Origin: Actinomycetospora sp.
Lineage (GTDB): Bacteria; Actinomycetota; Actinomycetes; Mycobacteriales; Pseudonocardiaceae
Length of the DNA stretch: 21,536 nucleotides
Assembly (NCBI GenBank): GCA_025925615.1
Contig: JAICLN010000014.1
Span: 1 to 21,536, forward strand
Reading direction: 5' to 3'
Part shown: piece by piece, positions 20,974 to 21,536 of the stretch
Position numbering within the stretch: position 1 is the first letter of the stretch
How the letters are laid out: every line of letters starts with the position of its first letter
Position numbers and translations under genes: made by a program
The notes under the pieces: model-generated
Database searches by the model: none
The model's input: the letters and a program-made list of their open reading frames with translations, nothing else
What the model was told of the DNA's origin: nothing

Positions 20974-21536
20974 GTGAGCACCTGGCTGCTGACCGGTGGC
21001 GCCGGATACATCGGCGCCCACGTGCTGCGCGCCCTGCGGGAGGCGGGCCACGACGCCGTCGTGCTCGACGACCTCTCGACGGGACTGCCCGAGCGTCTCC
21101 CCGACGACGTCGAGCTGCTGCGCGTGAGCCTGCTCGACCCGGATCTGTCCGGGGTGCTCAGCGGTCTCGTCTCCCGGCGCCGCCTCGACGGGGTGGTGCA
21201 CCTCGCCGCGAAGAAGTCGGTGCCCGAGTCGGTCGCCGAGCCGCTGCGCTACTACGAACAGAACGTCGGGGGCACCGTCGCGCTGCTGCGGGCGACGACG
21301 GCCGCCGGGATCGGCCGCGTCCTGTACTCCTCGAGCGCCGCGGTCTACGGCGAGACGAGCGCGGAGCGGGTCGCCGAGGACCACCCGACGCTGCCGACGA
21401 GTCCGTACGGCGAGACCAAGCTCGCGGGGGAGTGGGCGGTGCGCCGCCACGCCGACGCCGCGGGGCAGCGCTGGTCCGCGCTGCGCTACTTCAACGTCGC
21501 GGGGTCCGCGTCGGCGCGGCTGGCCGACCGGGGCGC
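20974..21536 (+). CDS. UDP-glucose 4-epimerase (partial, runs off the right edge)
   Basis: The first ~187 residues of an extended SDR of the GalE type, which interconverts UDP-glucose and UDP-galactose (or the N-acetyl forms). Seen: the NAD loop LLTGGAGYIGAHV at the N-terminus; VVLDDLSTGLPERL; VVHLAAKKSVPESVAEPLRYYEQNVGGTVALL; the active-site strand LYSSSAAVYGE; and YGETK (Y145, K149) followed by LRYFNVAGS. All match GalE blocks in order and spacing. The GTG start directly precedes the first strand. Divergent from the flippase with 89 nt between starts, it would supply galactose-type donors to the locus or the cell wall. The C-terminal half is outside the window. Confidence 0.9.
   Translation, partial: MSTWLLTGGAGYIGAHVLRALREAGHDAVVLDDLSTGLPERLPDDVELLRVSLLDPDLSGVLSGLVSRRRLDGVVHLAAKKSVPESVAEPLRYYEQNVGGTVALLRATTAAGIGRVLYSSSAAVYGETSAERVAEDHPTLPTSPYGETKLAGEWAVRRHADAAGQRWSALRYFNVAGSASARLADRG

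Noticed and set aside
17005..20977. Two long plus-strand frames (17005-19086 and 18941-20977)
   Set aside because: They are antisense to the GT2-GT4 and flippase genes, which have full sets of conserved motifs; the plus-strand products have none.

Overview
This is a 21.5 kb window of very GC-rich DNA. Codons end almost always in G or C, GTG starts are common, and several genes look leaderless (a TANNNT hexamer 6-8 nt before the start codon). These traits point to a high-GC actinomycete, plausibly of the Pseudonocardiaceae; the genus cannot be fixed from the sequence. Most of the window is one chromosomal locus for a cell-surface or extracellular polysaccharide made by the Wzx/Wzy route. I see no transposase, integrase, CRISPR array or rRNA.

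Left flank (1-3052): a PAP2-type lipid phosphatase; convergent to it an anti-sigma-like (RsbW-type) ATP-binding protein; a small CxxC/HxxxC protein; an OhrR-type MarR regulator whose reading frame is continuous with an upstream NUDIX hydrolase; and tRNA-Gln(UUG). The MarR start is overlapped by a perfect 10-bp inverted repeat that brackets a -10-like hexamer, a strong candidate autoregulatory operator. After the tRNA come about 440 bp without a convincing gene.

Polysaccharide locus, plus strand (3496-9034): a membrane polyprenyl-phosphate sugar-1-phosphate transferase (priming enzyme), a sugar C-methyltransferase, a glucose-1-phosphate cytidylyltransferase-like enzyme, a PIG-L deacetylase and an extended SDR. 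The genes are tightly packed: 1-nt overlaps at 5154 and 7323 and gaps of 28 and 38 nt elsewhere. A long nested inverted repeat separates them from an RmlC-like epimerase on the minus strand. Divergent from the epimerase is a second, degenerate methyltransferase-like protein (9701-10855).

Assembly genes (11012-15648): a Wzz-like domain fused to a Wzy/O-antigen-ligase-like polymerase, overlapping by 4 nt (by its GTG option) a second Wzz-like protein that carries a cytoplasmic tail of about 560 residues with pentapeptide repeats. A strong hairpin follows, then a convergent gap holding an imperfect 93-bp tandem duplication.

Minus strand (15905-20884): flippase (Wzx), then a GT2-GT4 double glycosyltransferase, then a GT4-like glycosyltransferase coupled by a GTGA overlap. 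A galE-like UDP-glucose 4-epimerase starts divergently from the flippase and runs off the right edge. Inferred pathway: priming of the lipid carrier, glycosyl transfer with a modified (probably C-methylated deoxy) sugar, flipping, then polymerisation under two Wzz-type proteins. The most unusual points are the Wzz-Wzy fusion, the repeat-tailed Wzz partner, the catalytically eroded methyltransferase paralog, the paired DAETT motifs in the flippase tail, and the MarR operator.
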